Assembly (NCBI RefSeq): GCF_001427605.1
Contig: NZ_LMGZ01000023.1
Coordinates: forward strand, 1-64,000
Length of the DNA: 64,000 nt
Direction of reading: 5' to 3'
DNA from: Devosia sp. Root635
Lineage (GTDB): Bacteria; Pseudomonadota; Alphaproteobacteria; Rhizobiales; Devosiaceae
The number at the start of each line of letters is the position of its first letter. Positions within the stretch are counted from its first letter, which is position 1. The notes beneath the pieces are model-generated. The model saw only the letters and a program-made list of their open reading frames with translations. It had not been told where the DNA came from and searched no databases. The position numbers were made by a program, and so were the translations under genes. Positions 27,584-34,713 of the stretch are shown piece after piece.

Positions 27584-28153
27584 ATGTTCAAGCGCCTTGC
27601 CCTCCTTGTTGCCCTGCTGTCCGCCCTCATGGCGCCAATACCATCGGCCTTCGCCCAGGGCTCGCTCAGCGACACCTATGAGGGCGAAGACCTGATCGAC
27701 AGCGGCAAGGCCTTCTTCGGCTCGGCCAGCCAGGGGCTGGCCTCATTGGTCGAGCAGGCGGTCAGCCAGTTCGGCCTGCCCAATGGCTATATCCTGGGCG
27801 AGGATGCTGGCGGGGCGCTGTTTGCCGGCGCCCGCTATGGCGAGGGCGTGCTCTATACGCGCAATGCCGGTGAGTACAACGTCTATTGGCAGGGCCCCTC
27901 GGTCGGCTTCGACGTGGGCGGCGACGGGTCCAAGGTGATGATGCTGGTCTACAATCTCAACCAGATCCAGGACGTGCTGGGGCGCTTTGTCGGTGTCGAC
28001 GGTTCGGCCTATATCGTGGGCGGCTTCGGCATGACGGTGATCAAGCGCTCCAATATCGTGATCGTGCCGATCCGCTCGGGCGTGGGCGCAAGGCTCGGCA
28101 TCAATATCGGCTATCTCAAATTCACCAACCAGCCGACCTGGAACCCGTTCTGA
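27584..28153 (+). CDS. eipA: EipA-type envelope integrity protein (DUF1134)
   Basis: 189 residues. Signal peptide MFKRLALLVALLSALMAPIPSAFAQ, then a DUF1134 domain (GLASLVEQAVSQFGLPNGYI; GPSVGFDVGGDGSKVMMLVYN; GVGARLGINIGYLKFT), which in Brucella EipA folds as a small periplasmic beta-barrel. Loss of EipA in Brucella weakens the envelope and virulence, and its gene lies next to chpT and ctrA, as in this window. GGGAG precedes the start. The family is certain; the symbol is used by homology and position. Confidence 0.9.
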   Translation: MFKRLALLVALLSALMAPIPSAFAQGSLSDTYEGEDLIDSGKAFFGSASQGLASLVEQAVSQFGLPNGYILGEDAGGALFAGARYGEGVLYTRNAGEYNVYWQGPSVGFDVGGDGSKVMMLVYNLNQIQDVLGRFVGVDGSAYIVGGFGMTVIKRSNIVIVPIRSGVGARLGINIGYLKFTNQPTWNPF

Positions 28154-28516
28154 GGCTGAGGGGCCTTCCGGCAAGCCGGCCACGCCCGTTATTGCCCGGC
28201 TCGTCCAGGCAATCCATGGCGCCGCATGCGCTGAGAGGTGGATCACCCGGACAAGCCGGGTGATGAGGATAGGGGATGGCGCAGAGGGATTGGCCTTCCA
28301 GCACCGCGCGTTTCCGCCAACAGTGGTTCCCGATTGCGCAGGAATGACTCCGAGAGATGCCGGTCCATCAAACCTGCAATCCGTCCCGCCACCGGGCCGT
28401 GACGGGCCTCCACAAACCCGTTAGGGTTAATCGCTGGCAAATGTGGCGGCGGCGCTGCCTCTGCCGGATAAGGGATTGCCCGTATTGCGTGCCGATGCGG
28501 TTCCGGAGTCTGACCG
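28154..28516. other. Gene-free region with repeat family E
   Basis: Holds a family E palindrome at 28191-28266 (TTGCCCGGCTCGTCCAGGCA and CACCCGGACAAGCCGGGTGA arms). From 28270 to 28500 no ORF with protein character was seen; it presumably carries the promoter of the downstream coiled-coil gene. Confidence 0.5.
28191..28266. repeat. Palindromic repeat family E, copy 2
   Basis: Shares the CCCGGACAAGCC and CAATCCATGG segments of copy 1 (16681-16750), with arms in the opposite order. Lies just after eipA. Confidence 0.65.
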
Positions 28517-29695
28517 ATGGTCATCGAGAACATCATGTATTTCGCGTTAGGCCTGCTGGCGGCCGGCCTGATCTCGCTGATCATCCTGCCGGCCGTGTGG
28601 AAGCGCGCCGTGCGCCTGACCAAGCGCCGCATCGAGGCCGCCACGCCCATCACCATGGCCGAATTCCGCGCCGACAAGGACCAGTTGCGCGCCGAATTCG
28701 CCCTGTCGACGCGGCGCCTGGAAATGAATGTCGAGACCCTGCGCAAGCGGCTGGCCGAACAGTTGGGCGACGTCAACCAGAAGCGCAGCGATCTCGGCCT
28801 GCTCAAGGCCGAGCGCGACCAGCACCTGCTGGTGGTCAAGGAACTGGAGCAGCGCGAGGAAGAATTGCGCGCCCGCGTCGCCGAACTGGAGCGCGAGGGC
28901 ACCGACCTGGCGCAGCGCCTGCGCATGCGCGACCGCGAGCTGGAAACGCGCAGCGACGAACTGGGCGCCCTGCGCGACACGGTGCGCGGCGGCCTGCCGC
29001 GGGGCACCGATCTGCATGGACGGCCGCTGAGTGGCGACTATGACGAGGACGTGGACCGGCTGACCACCGCACTCGCCATCGAGCGCAAGCGCGCCAGCTT
29101 CCTCGAAGACCAGGCCAAGAGCCTGATCACCCGGCTCGAAAGCTCCGACCGCCGCAGCGCCGAGGCTACCGCAGCCATTGCCCAGATGCGCGAGGCCCTG
29201 GCTGGCCGCGACGACAGGAAGGCGGCCGATGCCGAAAACCTGGTCGCCGCCGAGGCGCGCATCGCCAGCGCCGAGAACCGCCTCAATGCGCTGCTGGCCG
29301 AAACCAGCCAGGTGGTTGAGCAATCCGAAGGCCGGGCCGAACAATTGCTGGCCGACAAGCTCACGCTTGAAGCCGAAGTGGAGGCATTGCGCAAGCAGGT
29401 GGGCAATGTCGAATCCACCATTCTCGCCGACTGGGACAGCGAACGCATCGAGGAAGCCTATCTGCGCGAAAAGCTCAACGACATCGCCGCCAGCGTCAGC
29501 CGGCTGGTCTATGCCGTGGACAATGAAGCCCCGGTGGCCAGCGGCGCCGAGGAGAGTCTGTTCGACCGCGTGCAGCGCTTTGCCGACGATGGCGAGGGCG
29601 TGGACGCCCTGCCGGTCAAGCCGGCCAAGGGCGAGCGCAAGGGCGGCTCGGTGACGGACCGGATGGCGGCGCTGCGGGAGATTCAGGGGCGGTAG
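28517..29695 (+). CDS. Membrane-anchored coiled-coil protein of unknown function
   Basis: 392 residues. One N-terminal membrane helix (IMYFALGLLAAGLISLIILP) followed by a basic patch (KRAVRLTKRRIE), then almost continuous coiled coil to about residue 330 (for example LKAERDQHLLVVKELEQREE and LERERTDLAQRL-like heptads), and a short polar C-terminus. The body is probably cytoplasmic, by the positive-inside rule. The segment ATPITMAEFRADKDQLRAEF looks like a conserved family signature, but I do not recognise a named family. A structural or septum/envelope-linked role is possible, not shown. GGAG lies 10 nt upstream. Confidence 0.8.
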   Translation: MVIENIMYFALGLLAAGLISLIILPAVWKRAVRLTKRRIEAATPITMAEFRADKDQLRAEFALSTRRLEMNVETLRKRLAEQLGDVNQKRSDLGLLKAERDQHLLVVKELEQREEELRARVAELEREGTDLAQRLRMRDRELETRSDELGALRDTVRGGLPRGTDLHGRPLSGDYDEDVDRLTTALAIERKRASFLEDQAKSLITRLESSDRRSAEATAAIAQMREALAGRDDRKAADAENLVAAEARIASAENRLNALLAETSQVVEQSEGRAEQLLADKLTLEAEVEALRKQVGNVESTILADWDSERIEEAYLREKLNDIAASVSRLVYAVDNEAPVASGAEESLFDRVQRFADDGEGVDALPVKPAKGERKGGSVTDRMAALREIQGR

Positions 29696-29703
29696 GCACT
29701 CCC

Positions 29704-29833
29704 TGCCACGCCCTCGTGGTTCGAGGCGCTGAAGAAGCGCACCTCACCATGAGGGCTACTGGGACACAGAGCTAAAAGTAGCTCTCATGGTGAGGCGGGA
29801 GCGTAGCGACCCTCGAACCACGAGGGCGTGGCA
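29704..29833. repeat. Palindromic repeat family A, long copy
   Basis: GCCACGCCCTCGTGGTTCGA at the left end is the reverse complement of TCGAACCACGAGGGCGTGGC at the right end. Inside lie a second pair (CTCACCATGAGGGCTACT and AGCTCTCATGGTGAGG) and a central loop. Near-identical in length to the copy at 44702-44832. Between two convergent genes. Confidence 0.85.
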
Positions 29834-29840
29834 CCAGCCC

Positions 29841-30182
29841 TTACTCCCCGATCACCACTTCCCGCGTCATCTCACCCGTCGCCTGATCGAACAGCGCCAG
29901 GGTGGTCACACCGCCCACGCCATAGGTCACGTTGATCGCGCCATCGCTGACCAAGGCCGAAACCACCTCGGCCCCGGCGGGCAAAACCACGCTTTCGATC
30001 ATGGCCGGCGGCGGGGTGTCGCGCATGGCGCGATAGACAAGGGCGAAGCCAATCGCCATAAAGCCCAGCAACAGCACGCCGATCGAAATCGCGAAGGAAC
30101 GGCGGGCCTTCCCCAATATGGCAAGGGCTTCGGGCGTCAGGGGCGCATCGGCCTTCTGTCCAGTCTGATCAGGATCGCTCAT
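29841..30182 (-). CDS. Small single-pass membrane protein (DUF6476-like)
   Basis: 113 residues from ATG 30182. Hydrophilic N-terminus, one membrane helix (SFAISIGVLLLGFMAIGFALVY) and a periplasmic beta-rich domain (VVLPAGAEVVSALVSDGAIN, LALFDQATGEMTREVVI). Proteins of this layout beside rluD-like genes in Alphaproteobacteria are annotated as DUF6476; I am not certain of the match. Its start codon overlaps that of the divergent pseudouridine synthase in a CATG palindrome at 30180-30183. Confidence 0.75.
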   Translation of the reverse strand: MSDPDQTGQKADAPLTPEALAILGKARRSFAISIGVLLLGFMAIGFALVYRAMRDTPPPAMIESVVLPAGAEVVSALVSDGAINVTYGVGGVTTLALFDQATGEMTREVVIGE

Positions 30183-31221
30183 GGTCGAAAATTCCGCTGC
30201 AGAGTTCGAGGGCGAGGAAGGCGAAGTCCAGGTCGTGGTCGTCGTCGATGCCGACATGGCCGGCGGGCGGCTCGATGCCACGCTGGCCAGAGTTCACACC
30301 GTACTGAGCCGCAGCCGCATCAAGGACCTGATCCTGGGCGGCGCCGCCAGCATTGACGGCAAACCCGTCAGCGAGCCCAAATACCGGCTAATGGCGGGCG
30401 AGACAATCACCCTTCTTGCCCCACCTCCAGAAGATGCCGAGCCGCTGCCGCAGGATATCCCGCTCGACATTCTCTATGAGGATGACCAGCTCATCGTGGT
30501 CAACAAGCCCGTCGGCATGGTGGTCCACCCTGCCCCCGGTTCGCCCGATGGCACGCTGGTCAATGCCCTGTTGTTCCATTGCGGCGACAGCCTGGTGGGC
30601 ATCGGCGGGGTCAAGCGCCCCGGCATCGTCCATCGGCTCGACCGCGATACGTCCGGCGTCATGGTCGCCGCCAAGACCGAGACGGCGCACAAGCACCTCT
30701 CCGAGCAATTCGCCGACCATGGCCGCACCGGGCCGCTTCATCGCGCCTATATCGCCTTCGTCTGGGGCTCGACCGAAACCGCCAAGGGCACGGTGGACGC
30801 GCCGCTGGGCCGCGACCAGAACAACCGGCTGAAACAGGCGGTGCGCAGGGACGGGCGCGAGGCCATCACCCACTATTTCGTCGAGGCGCGCTTCGGCGAC
30901 GAGGGCTGGGACATGACCCGCGTGCAATGCCACCTCGAAACCGGCCGCACCCACCAGATCCGCGTGCATATGGCCCATATCGGCCATCCGCTGGTGGCCG
31001 ACGCGGTCTATGCCTCGGGCTATGCTACCAAGATCAACCGGCTGCCGGCCGATGTGGCGGCACCGGTCCAGGCGCTGGGAAGGCAGGCTCTGCATGCGGC
31101 GGAACTGGGTTTCGAGCATCCGGTGACCGGCGAGGAAATGCTGTTCGAGGCGCCGCTGCCGGATGATTTGCAGGCGCTCGAGGACGCGCTGGAAGGTTAC
31201 GACAAGGCCTTTGCGCGGTAG
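30181..31221 (+). CDS. RluA-family 23S rRNA pseudouridine synthase (RluD-like)
   Basis: 346 residues. Isomerises uridine to pseudouridine in rRNA in the cytoplasm. Seen: an N-terminal S4 RNA-binding domain (GRLDATLARVHTVLSRSRIK, GGAASIDGKPV) and the catalytic domain with motif II HRLDRDTSGVMVAAK (catalytic Asp in RLDRDTSG), plus TGRTHQIRVHMAHIGHPLVA. Layout and length match RluD (U1911/1915/1917 in helix 69), but RluC/RluA-type specificity cannot be excluded by eye. AGGA lies six bases before the ATG. rpoH follows on the same strand after 344 bp. Confidence 0.93.
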   Translation: MVENSAAEFEGEEGEVQVVVVVDADMAGGRLDATLARVHTVLSRSRIKDLILGGAASIDGKPVSEPKYRLMAGETITLLAPPPEDAEPLPQDIPLDILYEDDQLIVVNKPVGMVVHPAPGSPDGTLVNALLFHCGDSLVGIGGVKRPGIVHRLDRDTSGVMVAAKTETAHKHLSEQFADHGRTGPLHRAYIAFVWGSTETAKGTVDAPLGRDQNNRLKQAVRRDGREAITHYFVEARFGDEGWDMTRVQCHLETGRTHQIRVHMAHIGHPLVADAVYASGYATKINRLPADVAAPVQALGRQALHAAELGFEHPVTGEEMLFEAPLPDDLQALEDALEGYDKAFAR

Positions 31222-31260
31222 CTTTTCTTGCACGACCTCACCACGTCCACCGCACGGCTC

Positions 31261-31360
31261 CTCCCCCTTTGACGGGGGAGGCTGGGAGGGGGTGGCGGTT
31301 AGCCCCGATATCGGGGCTAAACATCCCCCACCCTTGATCCCTCCCCGCAAGGGGGAGGGA
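31261..31360. repeat. Palindromic repeat family C, copy 3
   Basis: CTCCCCCTTTGACGGGGGAG forms one hairpin, and CCCCGCAAGGGGGAGGGAG closes the element. The centre has AGCCCCGATATCGGGGCT, a perfect 18-bp palindrome. Located between the rluD-like gene and rpoH. Confidence 0.8.
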
Positions 31361-31432
31361 GTCGACTGAGATATTTGCGATAGCACCCCCGAAGGGAGAG
31401 GTAAGGACGGAACCTTCCGCAGAATTGCGCAT

Positions 31433-31480
31433 TTGTAATCTTTTGGTGCCCTTACAATCGCCAAATTGCGGCCTATATAT
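31433..31480 (+). promoter_or_regulatory. Candidate rpoH promoter overlapping an inverted repeat
   Basis: TTACAA (31452-31457), 16 bases, TATATA (31474-31479) resembles a housekeeping promoter. TTGTAA (31433-31438) with TTACAA makes a perfect inverted repeat spaced by 13 bases that overlaps the -35 box, so a dimeric repressor or activator could bind there. A hairpin CCATCG/CGATGG (31481-31500) begins the 5' leader. By-eye evidence only. Confidence 0.35.
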
Positions 31481-31565
31481 CCATCGTAGTCTGCCGATGG
31501 GCCGAATGGTCATCGCGGACTCGTCTCCGCCCGCGCCATGTGGGGGAAAAAGAAAGGGGTGCGCC

Positions 31566-32435
31566 ATGGCCCAGACCAATCTTCCTGTCCTCTCCGCCGA
31601 AGGGGGCCTCAGCCGTTATCTTCAGGAAATCCGCAAGTTCCCCATGCTGGAACCGGATGAAGAATACATGCTGGCCAAACGCTACAAGGAACATCAGGAT
31701 CCCGGCTCGGCGCAGAAGCTGATCACCAGCCATCTGCGCCTCGTAGCCAAGATCGCCATGGGCTATCGCGGCTATGGCCTGCCCATTTCCGAAGTGATTT
31801 CGGAAGGCAATGTGGGCCTGATGCATGCGGTGAAGCGCTTCGAGCCCGAAAAGGGCTTCCGGCTGGCGACCTATGCCATGTGGTGGATCCGCGCCGCCAT
31901 CCAGGAATATGTGCTGCGCAGCTGGAGCCTGGTCAAGATCGGCACCACCGCCGCCCAGAAGCGCCTGTTCTTCAACCTGCGCAAGGTGAAGGGCCAGATC
32001 GCCGCGCTGGACGATGGCTCGCTGCATCCCGACCAGATCAAGCAGATCGCCACCACCCTCAAGGTGAGCGAAGACGACGTGGTGTCCATGAATGCACGCC
32101 TGTCGGGCGATGCTTCGCTCAATTCGCCCATGCGGGCCGATGAAGGCAGCTCCGAATGGCAGGACTGGCTGGTGGACGACACCCCGAGCCAGGAAACGGC
32201 CCTCGGCGAAAGCGAGGAATTTTCCGAGCGCATGGGGCTGTTGAACAGTGCCATGGATGTGCTGAACGAACGCGAACGCGCCATCTTCCAGGCCCGCCGC
32301 CTGCAGGACAATCCGTCCACGCTCGAGGAACTGGCCCAGCAATATGACGTCAGCCGCGAGCGCATCCGCCAGATCGAGGTTCGCGCCTTCGAGAAGGTGC
32401 AGGACGCCGTGAAGGAAGCGGCGCGGGCGCATTGA
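31566..32435 (+). CDS. rpoH: Heat-shock sigma factor RpoH (sigma-32)
   Basis: 289 residues from ATG 31566 (AAAGGGG 7 nt upstream); the longer open frame starts in non-coding DNA. Seen: LSAEGGLSRYLQEIRKFPML, region 2 with HLRLVAKIAMGYRGYGLPISE and the -10-recognising FRLATYAMWWIRAAIQEYVL, the RpoH box-like KRLFFNLRKVKG, and region 4 (STLEELAQQYDVSRERIRQIE). It directs chaperone and protease genes under heat stress; ftsH, a common RpoH target and RpoH-degrading protease, lies at 48315-50243. Confidence 0.96.
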   Translation: MAQTNLPVLSAEGGLSRYLQEIRKFPMLEPDEEYMLAKRYKEHQDPGSAQKLITSHLRLVAKIAMGYRGYGLPISEVISEGNVGLMHAVKRFEPEKGFRLATYAMWWIRAAIQEYVLRSWSLVKIGTTAAQKRLFFNLRKVKGQIAALDDGSLHPDQIKQIATTLKVSEDDVVSMNARLSGDASLNSPMRADEGSSEWQDWLVDDTPSQETALGESEEFSERMGLLNSAMDVLNERERAIFQARRLQDNPSTLEELAQQYDVSRERIRQIEVRAFEKVQDAVKEAARAH

Positions 32436-32455
32436 GACGAGTAGAAAGAATGCGG

Positions 32456-32481
32456 AAGGCGGGCTTGGGCCCGCCTTTTTT
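32456..32481 (+). terminator. Terminator of rpoH
   Basis: AAGGCGGGC and GCCCGCCTT pair around TTGG and run into TTTTTT. Rho-independent, about 20 nt after the stop. Confidence 0.92.
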
Positions 32482-32507
32482 GTTGCGAGCATTAGCTCGG
32501 CAGTCGT

Positions 32508-32640
32508 CTCCCTCCCCCTTGCGGGGAGGGATCGAGGGTGGGGGGTGTTTGGCCCAAATATCGGGGCTCTCGCACCCCCACCCTAGCTCTGCTAAGGCCC
32601 GTTGGGCCTAGCGACGCTACCCTCCCCGCAAGGGGGAGGG
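32508..32640. repeat. Palindromic repeat family C, copy 4
   Basis: CTCCCTCCCCCTTGCGGGGA left arm and CCCCGCAAGGGGGAGGG right arm, with inner AGGGTGGGGGGTG and CACCCCCACCCT. The spacer carries extra hairpins (GCCCGTTGGGC). Between the convergent rpoH and thiN genes. Confidence 0.85.
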
Positions 32641-32653
32641 TGGCCCCCGCACC

Positions 32654-33349
32654 TTATTGGCTAGCTGCAACCAGATCCCACAGCCGCTCCTTGCCCAGGA
32701 TGAGCAGCCACGGCGTATCATCTTCCGGCACCACTTCTACCGGCCCGCCGGTGCCCTCGTTGGAGGTACCGATCAGCCCGCCCGGCGCCAGGGTTAGCCC
32801 GTCCATGGGATAGAACAGTCCTGTCGAGCGAGTGAAGCTGATCGGCAGCAGTGGGTGAATGGACACCCGCTCGCGCAGACCCGCCGCGAAGGTGATGGAC
32901 CCCACCACAGCCAGCGCCACATCGACTTCGTCCACCAGCAGCAGTTTTCGCGATGGGGCGTATTGCAGCACGGCACTCAATGCCGCCAGCGTGTGGTCGA
33001 GCCTTTTGCCGGTCATGCCCAGGGCCAGCGTCACAGGCGCCTGGGTGGAATAGAGCGCCTTCTGGAAATCGGTGGTGACCTGCTCGGGGATGTGGAGGAC
33101 GCGGGTGCGCCCCTCCCATGCTGCGCGGTCGCGCAGCGAATCGAGATCGCCGATAATGGCTGATGGGGTGAGGCCGGCATCGCCGATGGCATCGGCGCCG
33201 CCATCGGCCCCGACCAGTGCCACGCCGCGGCCGGCCAATTCCACCAGCAGGGCCGGATCGACGGCGCCACCGCCGACAATGGCCATGGGAGTGTCGAATA
33301 CGACCAAGGGCCTACCGGCCTTCGGCGCCGAAGTGTCTTGCACTGTCAC
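32654..33349 (-). CDS. thiN: Thiamine diphosphokinase
   Basis: About 231 residues from GTG 33349 (GAGAG 5 nt upstream). The open frame runs to an ATG at 33418, but that lies inside the TPP riboswitch of the opposite strand and is unlikely. Transfers pyrophosphate from ATP to thiamine. Seen: ALVGADGGADAIGDAG and IIGDLDSL, TTDFQKAL (substrate and metal sites), and MTGKRLDHTLAALSAV, followed by the beta-sandwich C-terminal domain. It is divergent from thiBPQ, which imports its substrate. The start codon is the least sure point. Confidence 0.85.
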   Translation of the reverse strand: MTVQDTSAPKAGRPLVVFDTPMAIVGGGAVDPALLVELAGRGVALVGADGGADAIGDAGLTPSAIIGDLDSLRDRAAWEGRTRVLHIPEQVTTDFQKALYSTQAPVTLALGMTGKRLDHTLAALSAVLQYAPSRKLLLVDEVDVALAVVGSITFAAGLRERVSIHPLLPISFTRSTGLFYPMDGLTLAPGGLIGTSNEGTGGPVEVVPEDDTPWLLILGKERLWDLVAASQ

Positions 33350-33375
33350 AAAGCTCTCATTAAGTGTTGGGCGTC

Positions 33376-33456
33376 TCGCTGGGGTGTTCCGGTCAAACCG
33401 GAGCTGAGAGTTACCCATTGAACCTGAACCAGGTCATGCTGGCGGAGGAAGTTCGA
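33376..33456 (+). ncRNA. TPP riboswitch (THI element)
   Basis: The conserved core is present: GGGGTG at the start, CTGAGAGTTACCC (pyrimidine sensor helix), GAACCTGAACCAGGTCATG, and GCGGAGGAAGT at the end. It lies 80 nt upstream of thiB in the right orientation. It senses thiamine pyrophosphate and should shut the thiBPQ transporter operon when TPP is abundant. Confidence 0.95.
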
Positions 33457-33495
33457 GATGGCAAGGGCATCTCGACACCCTTCCATTGACACACA

Positions 33496-33528
33496 TCCCT
33501 TCACTCATGGCCGCAACCAATGAAGGGA
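33496..33528 (+). promoter_or_regulatory. Shine-Dalgarno-sequestering hairpin of thiB
   Basis: TCCCTTCA (33496-33503) pairs perfectly with TGAAGGGA (33521-33528), which contains the thiB ribosome-binding site 7 nt before its ATG. An upstream hairpin CGAGATG/CATCTCG (33454-33474) separates it from the aptamer. There is no T-run, so the riboswitch most likely acts on translation. Confidence 0.7.
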
Positions 33529-33535
33529 ATGACCC

Positions 33536-34540
33536 ATGGTCAAATCCACCCGTCTGGCGCTTGCGGTCCTTGTTGGACTGTTCGCTGCACCGGCATTCGC
33601 CGAAGACGTGCCGACCCTGACGATCTACACTTATGACGGCTTTGCCGCCGAGTGGGGCCCCGGCCCCGGCCTCAAGGCAGGCTTCGAGGCCACCTGCGGC
33701 TGCGTGGTCGAATGGGTCGCCGCCGACAGCTCCATCGGCACATTGCGCCGCGTACAGCTCGAAGGTGACACGACCGAAGCCGATATCATTGTCGGCCTCG
33801 ATACGGCCATTGCCGGGGAAGCCCGCGCCACGGGGCTGTTTGCCGATCATGGGCTCGATCTTTCCGGGCTCAAGCTGCCCGAAACATGGACCGACGCGCA
33901 ATTCGTGCCCTTCGACTATGCCCATTTCGCCTTCGTCTATGACACCGATACGGTGACCACGCCGCCCAAGAGCTTCGAGGAGCTGATCGCCCTGCCCGAC
34001 GATTTCAAGATCGTGGTGCAAGACCCGCGCTCGGCCACGCCGGGGCTGGGCCTGGTGCTGTGGATCGCCGCCGCCTACGGCGACCGCGCGCCCGAAATCT
34101 GGGCCGGCCTCAAGCCGCATATTTTGACGGTGACGCGGGAATGGAGCGAAAGCTACAACCTGTTCCTCGAAGGAGAGGCCGACATGGCGCTGAGCTATTC
34201 GACCTCGCCGGCCTATCACATCATCGCCGAGGGCGACGACACGATCCATGCCGCCATGTTCGAGGAAGGCCACCTGGCCCAAACCGAAGTGGCGGGCATC
34301 CTCAAGTCGTCGGAGCACCAGGAGCTGGCGCGGCAATTCCTCGCCTATCTGGCTTCAGCGGATGGGCAGAAGGTGATCCCGAGCACCAACTGGATGTTCC
34401 CGGTGGTGGATCTCGGCGCCGATATCGACCCGGCTTTCGCCACTTTGCCGCAGCCGGAAAAGACGCTGGTGCTCAGCGATGACGAGCTCGCGGCCAACAG
34501 CCAGCGCTGGATCGACGAGATGCTGGCGGCAGTGCAGTAG
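33536..34540 (+). CDS. thiB: Thiamine ABC transporter, substrate-binding protein ThiB
   Basis: 334 residues. Signal peptide MVKSTRLALAVLVGLFAAPAFA, then a periplasmic binding fold: LTIYTYDGFAAEWGPGPGLK, EADIIVGLD, FVPFDYAHFAFVYD and NWMFPVVD, all typical of ThiB/TbpA, which binds thiamine and its phosphates. First gene of thiB-thiP-thiQ under the TPP riboswitch. A repeat of 125 bp separates it from thiP. Confidence 0.94.
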   Translation: MVKSTRLALAVLVGLFAAPAFAEDVPTLTIYTYDGFAAEWGPGPGLKAGFEATCGCVVEWVAADSSIGTLRRVQLEGDTTEADIIVGLDTAIAGEARATGLFADHGLDLSGLKLPETWTDAQFVPFDYAHFAFVYDTDTVTTPPKSFEELIALPDDFKIVVQDPRSATPGLGLVLWIAAAYGDRAPEIWAGLKPHILTVTREWSESYNLFLEGEADMALSYSTSPAYHIIAEGDDTIHAAMFEEGHLAQTEVAGILKSSEHQELARQFLAYLASADGQKVIPSTNWMFPVVDLGADIDPAFATLPQPEKTLVLSDDELAANSQRWIDEMLAAVQ

Positions 34541-34559
34541 GGCATTGCGAGCGTGAGAA

Positions 34560-34684
34560 CCCCCACCCTCATTCCCTCCCCACAAGGGGGAGGGAAGCCT
34601 GCCCGGTGCAAGAACGCAATTCGGGCCACAATGGTTGGCCTTGCGTCTCCCTCCCCCTTGTGGGGAGGGACCAAGGGTGGGGGT
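34560..34684. repeat. Palindromic repeat family C, copy 5
   Basis: CCCTCATTCCCTCCCCACAA and TTGTGGGGAGGGACCAAGGG arms in inverted order with AAGGGGGAGGGA and TCCCTCCCCCTT in between. It occupies nearly the whole thiB-thiP intergenic gap, inside an operon. Confidence 0.85.
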
Positions 34685-34713
34685 TGTTTGGCCACAGGCC
34701 GGTGGGTGGGGCC

